This document shows positions 5,227 to 6,473 of a stretch of DNA of 6,473 nt, piece by piece (position 1 is the first letter of the stretch; each line of letters begins with the position of its first letter). A program made the position numbers and the translations under genes. The stretch is from Chloroflexota bacterium. GTDB lineage: Bacteria; Chloroflexota; Limnocylindria; Limnocylindrales; CSP1-4. The stretch spans positions 1-6,473 of the forward strand of contig JAKAHX010000098.1 of the NCBI GenBank assembly GCA_021814735.1, given 5' to 3'. Under the pieces are notes generated by a model. That model had not been told where the DNA came from. It saw only the letters and a program-made list of their open reading frames with translations, and ran no database searches.

Positions 5227-6234
5227 ATGCAACTGACGACGATCTGGTTCGCGCTCATCGCGGTCCTCTGGATCGGCTACTTCGTGCTGGAGGGCTTCGA
5301 CTTCGGGGTGGGCATGCTCCTCCCCGTGCTGGGGCGCAGCGACCGGGAGCGGCGCGCCATGATCAACACCATCGGCCCCGTCTGGGACGGCAACGAGGTG
5401 TGGGTCCTGGTCGCGGGCGGCGCGACGTTCGCGGCCTTCCCCGAGTGGTACGCGACGCTCTTCAGCGGGTTCTACCTGGCGCTCTTCCTCATCCTGGTCG
5501 GGCTCATCATCCGCGGGGTGGCGTTCGAGTTCCGGAGCAAGCGGCCGGGATCGGCCTGGCGCGGGCGCTGGGACGCCGCGATCTTCCTGGGCTCCCTGCT
5601 GCCGGCGCTCCTGTGGGGCGTGGCGTTCGCGAACATCGTCCGCGGTGTCCCGATCGATGCCCATCACCAGTTCACGGGCGACCTGTTCACGCTGCTCAAC
5701 CCGTACGGCCTGCTGGGCGGGCTGACCCTGCTGACCCTGTTCCTGACCCACGGAGCGTTCTTCCTGGCGCTGAAGACGACGGGCGACCTGCGAACCCGCG
5801 CCAACGCGCTGGCCGGGCGGCTCGGCCTGCTCGCGGCGGTGGTGGCGGTGGTCTTCCTGGTCTGGACCCAGGCGATCCGCGGGACGGAGGTGACCCTGGT
5901 GCTCGCGGCCCTGGCCGCCGTGGCACTCGTCGGGGCCCTGCTGGCCAACCGCGCCGGGCGGGAGGGCTGGGCGTTCGTGGGGACCGCGCTGACGATCGTC
6001 CTCGCGGTCGCCTCGCTCTTCGTGGGCCTCTTCCCCAACGTGATGCCGTCCACCACGGACGCCGCGTACAGCCTCACCACCACGAACGCGGCCTCGAGCG
6101 CCTACACGCTTACCATCATGACGTGGGTGGCCGCCATCTTCACGCCGATCGTCCTCGTCTACCAGGGGTGGACCTACTGGGTGTTCCGTCGGCGGATCTC
6201 CGTCGACCAGATCCCCGCCGACTCGTCGCACTGA
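5227..6234 (+). CDS. cydB: Cytochrome bd-type quinol oxidase subunit II
   Basis: CydB is the structural partner of CydA in the plasma-membrane bd oxidase. The 335-residue protein begins with a hydrophobic segment and the family signature WIGYFVLEGFDFGVGMLLP. Asp25 there corresponds to E. coli Asp29. GPVWDGNEVWVL follows, with Trp53 and Asp54 (E. coli Trp57/Asp58), residues of the proton pathway. It has about eight membrane segments, including LFLILVGLIIRGVAFEFR and a C-terminal YQGWTYWVFRRRI. The length is slightly below E. coli's 379. The ATG at 5227 has GGAG at 5212-5215, 11 bases upstream and directly after the cydA stop codon, which shows tight operon coupling. The cydD start lies 40 bases downstream. 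The sequence appears intact and in the same codon style as cydA. Confidence 0.96.
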   Translation: MQLTTIWFALIAVLWIGYFVLEGFDFGVGMLLPVLGRSDRERRAMINTIGPVWDGNEVWVLVAGGATFAAFPEWYATLFSGFYLALFLILVGLIIRGVAFEFRSKRPGSAWRGRWDAAIFLGSLLPALLWGVAFANIVRGVPIDAHHQFTGDLFTLLNPYGLLGGLTLLTLFLTHGAFFLALKTTGDLRTRANALAGRLGLLAAVVAVVFLVWTQAIRGTEVTLVLAALAAVALVGALLANRAGREGWAFVGTALTIVLAVASLFVGLFPNVMPSTTDAAYSLTTTNAASSAYTLTIMTWVAAIFTPIVLVYQGWTYWVFRRRISVDQIPADSSH

Positions 6235-6245
6235 GCCTGCAGCCG

Positions 6246-6267
6246 GCGGCCGGGAGCGTGCGGCCGC
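6246..6267 (+). promoter_or_regulatory. Hairpin in the cydB-cydD spacer
   Basis: GCGGCC (6246-6251) pairs perfectly with GGCCGC (6262-6267) across a 10-base loop. The loop contains GGGAG (6252-6256), the only Shine-Dalgarno-like sequence before the cydD GTG, though it is 18 bases away. The structure could lower cydD translation relative to cydAB or protect the cydAB mRNA 3' end. This is an inference from a short stem. Confidence 0.3.
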
Positions 6268-6274
6268 TGTCCGC

Positions 6275-6473
6275 GTGAGGGCGCTCGATCCGCGCCTGCT
6301 CCGGTATGCGCGCGCGACTGCCGGGGCCCTGGGGGCGGCTGTCGCGTTCGGCATCGCCACTGCCGGGCTGGCGATCGCGCAGGCGGCGTTCATCGCGCTG
6401 GTCGTGGACGCGGCGTTCCTGCGCGGGGCGTCCCTGGTCACGCTGACGCTGCCGCTGGCGGCGCTCGCCGCAG
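6275..6473 (+). CDS. cydD: Thiol-reductant ABC exporter subunit CydD, 5' part (runs off the window)
   Basis: Sixty-six codons are visible, starting at a GTG with the sequence MRALDPRLLRYARATAG. The opening (LDPRLLRYAR), followed by a first membrane helix containing GLAIAQAAFIALVVDAAF and then a second hydrophobic stretch, resembles the start of CydD proteins in the exporter family that supplies cysteine/glutathione to the periplasm and is needed for bd oxidase assembly. No ATPase motif can be checked because they lie beyond the edge. The position directly after cydAB supports the call, as cydABDC or cydAB-cydD orders are common in Gram-positive-type lineages. No strong Shine-Dalgarno sequence sits at normal distance, so the start is moderately certain. 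The upstream frame is open into cydB, but the GTG gives the family-like N-terminus. Confidence 0.8.
   Translation, partial: MRALDPRLLRYARATAGALGAAVAFGIATAGLAIAQAAFIALVVDAAFLRGASLVTLTLPLAALAA

Noticed and set aside
5032..6441. Long open minus-strand frame (469 codons) opposite cydA/cydB/cydD
   Set aside because: It spans the reverse complement of three operon genes. Its low-complexity Arg/Glu/Gln/His-rich content is typical of a codon shadow, and it has no recognisable motif.

Overview
The window is about 70% G+C with tightly packed genes. It looks like chromosomal DNA from a high-GC bacterium, most likely Chloroflexota or an actinobacterium-like lineage. This rests on the composition, the actinobacterial/chloroflexal style of the CydA and CydB proteins, the cydA-cydB-cydD order, and a gene pair that appears to lack ribosome binding sites. 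The phylum is an inference. No insertion sequence, phage gene, CRISPR array or other clear mobile element is visible.

Left part (1-2388): two genes diverge from a gap of only 20 bases. On the minus strand is a two-domain rhodanese-type sulfurtransferase in which the catalytic cysteine position is aspartate. On the plus strand is a class V PLP-dependent aminotransferase-fold protein that has the PLP lysine but no desulfurase cysteine. The gap holds a near-symmetric TATCATA element that can be read as a -10 box in both directions, each copy 7-8 bases from an ATG and with no Shine-Dalgarno sequence. This suggests overlapping divergent leaderless promoters.

Middle (2389-3810): a hairpin and a short direct repeat follow the aminotransferase. 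Next comes a complete tRNA gene with anticodon UAU (isoleucine, codon AUA). This tRNA species is rare in bacteria, and none of the coding regions called here contains an AUA codon. A PAS-LuxR transcription factor follows. Its PAS domain carries a compact Cys/His cluster (C-X14-C-X3-C with HxxC). Between it and cydA lie a strong GC hairpin and a cluster of TGGTG(CG) half-sites, including a perfect 7-2-7 palindrome.

Right part (3811-6473): the cytochrome bd-type quinol oxidase genes cydA and cydB, with all expected haem-ligand and quinone-site residues in CydA. They are followed by the 5' end of cydD, one half of the ABC exporter needed for bd oxidase assembly. The third gene runs off the window.

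A reasonable working model is that the Cys-bearing PAS-LuxR protein senses redox state, oxygen or a metal cofactor and controls the adjacent cyd operon through the TGGTG half-site cluster. This is inferred from position and motifs and is not proven by the sequence.
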